Assembly: GCA_902767025.1 (NCBI GenBank)
Contig: CACXFZ010000180.1
Location: forward strand, 1 to 7,238
Direction of reading: 5' to 3'
Origin: an uncultured Coriobacteriaceae bacterium
GTDB lineage: Bacteria > Actinomycetota > Coriobacteriia > Coriobacteriales > Eggerthellaceae
Length of the DNA: 7,238 nucleotides
Position numbers and translations under genes: made by a program. How positions within the stretch are numbered: position 1 is the first letter of the stretch; each line of letters starts with the position of its first letter. The notes under the pieces were generated by a model. It searched no databases, was not told the DNA's origin, and worked only from the letters and a program-made list of their open reading frames with translations. Below are positions 6,770 to 7,238 of the stretch, piece after piece.

Positions 6770-7238
6770 CACAAGGCCCCTGGTAGGACGGTTCGCGCCT
6801 TCGCCCAGCGGCAGGATGCATGCTGGGAACATCTTCTCGTACCTGATCGCCTGGCTCCTGGTCAAGCGCTCGGGCGGTAGCATGCGCCTGCGCATCGACG
6901 ACCTGGACAAGAGCAGGTGCAGGCCGGAGTTCGCCGAGCAGGCCCTGCGCGATTTCGAGCTGCTGGGCCTGGACTGGTCGGGCGAGGTGGTCTACCAGAG
7001 CACGCGCGACGAGGCCTACCGCCAGGCGTATGACACCCTGCAGGCAAGCCAGGAATGCTATCCCTGCTATTGCACGCGCAGCGACATCCAGGCCGCCTCG
7101 GCGCCGCATCGAAACACGTCCGTCGTCTATCCCGGCACGTGCAGGAACCTCTCCGATGACGAACGGGCCGCGCGCCAGCTACGTTGCGAAGCCGAGCACC
7201 GCAGTCCCAGCGTTCGCATCGCCGTTGCCAACCGCCCC
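6756..7238 (+). CDS. gluQ: Glutamyl-Q tRNA(Asp) synthetase (GluQRS), 3'-partial
   Basis: This is a truncated paralogue of glutamyl-tRNA synthetase without an anticodon-binding domain. The family activates glutamate and attaches it to the queuosine at position 34 of tRNA(Asp) instead of to a tRNA 3' end. The visible 161 codons cover the first half of the roughly 300-residue family length. They show GRFAPSPSGRMHAGN (11-25), which contains the HIGH-type signature (HAGN), then LRIDDLD, LGLDWSGEVVYQS and YPCYCTR. Cys104 and Cys106 with Tyr125 and Cys129 (YPGTC) match the zinc site of E. coli GluQRS (C-x-C...Y-x3-C) and separate it from ordinary GltX. The KMSKS-like loop lies beyond the window. There is no ATG or GTG in a suitable place, and TTG 6756 gives ten residues before GRFAPSP, as in relatives. 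It overlaps iorB by 14 nt. LRIDDLD replaces the more usual RIEDxD. Confidence 0.87.
   Translation, partial: MAPASTRPLVGRFAPSPSGRMHAGNIFSYLIAWLLVKRSGGSMRLRIDDLDKSRCRPEFAEQALRDFELLGLDWSGEVVYQSTRDEAYRQAYDTLQASQECYPCYCTRSDIQAASAPHRNTSVVYPGTCRNLSDDERAARQLRCEAEHRSPSVRIAVANRP

Noticed and set aside
5522..6910. Minus-strand open frame spanning iorA, iorB and gluQ
   Set aside because: It crosses three well-supported genes on the + strand and shows no motif.
1..7238. Search for RNA genes, CRISPR, insertion sequences, integrase sites, phage genes and intrinsic terminators
   Set aside because: Nearly all sequence is accounted for by well-supported coding regions. I saw no long inverted repeats, no hairpin with a T-run, and no abrupt change in base composition.

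Overview
The window is G+C-rich and densely coding. Every gene I can support lies on the + strand. It suggests an anaerobic, Gram-positive-type, high-G+C bacterium. A Coriobacteriia/Eggerthellaceae-like actinobacterium is my best guess, made from gene content and base composition only. The supporting points are a ferredoxin-dependent 2-oxoacid oxidoreductase (typical of anaerobes), an exported VanW-family protein and a DacF-type carboxypeptidase (Gram-positive envelope), and very strong G/C preference at third codon positions.

Layout: (1) 1-590, the 3' part of a CDP-alcohol phosphatidyltransferase (PGP synthase or cardiolipin synthase type). (2) 595-2514, a membrane-anchored VanW-family protein with peptidoglycan-binding-like N-terminal domains. 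(3) 2511-3935, a secreted penicillin-binding D-Ala-D-Ala carboxypeptidase, joined to the previous gene by an ATGA overlap. (4) 3953-4396, a small zinc-ribbon plus FHA phosphopeptide-binding protein. (5) 4437-6182 and 6179-6769, iorA and iorB, the two subunits of indolepyruvate:ferredoxin oxidoreductase, again with an ATGA overlap. (6) 6756-7238, the 5' half of gluQ, glutamyl-Q tRNA(Asp) synthetase, which appears to start at a TTG inside the end of iorB and runs off the window.

The seven genes are tightly packed. The junctions are 4 nt, a 4-nt overlap, 17 nt, 40 nt, a 4-nt overlap and a probable 14-nt overlap. I see no convincing internal promoter or terminator, so one long transcript is plausible. 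The first four genes form an envelope block: membrane lipid synthesis, a wall-associated VanW protein, cross-link control through pentapeptide trimming, and a possible phospho-signalling adaptor. The last three are metabolic or translational: oxidative decarboxylation of aryl pyruvates and tRNA anticodon modification. They may be co-transcribed only by position.

There is no RNA gene, mobile element, CRISPR array or phage gene, and no stretch over 300 bases without a gene. I did not find a clearly new biological system. The points most worth a second look are the zinc-ribbon/FHA adaptor beside wall genes, the cysteine-rich exported proteins, and the uncertain specificity of the first gene.
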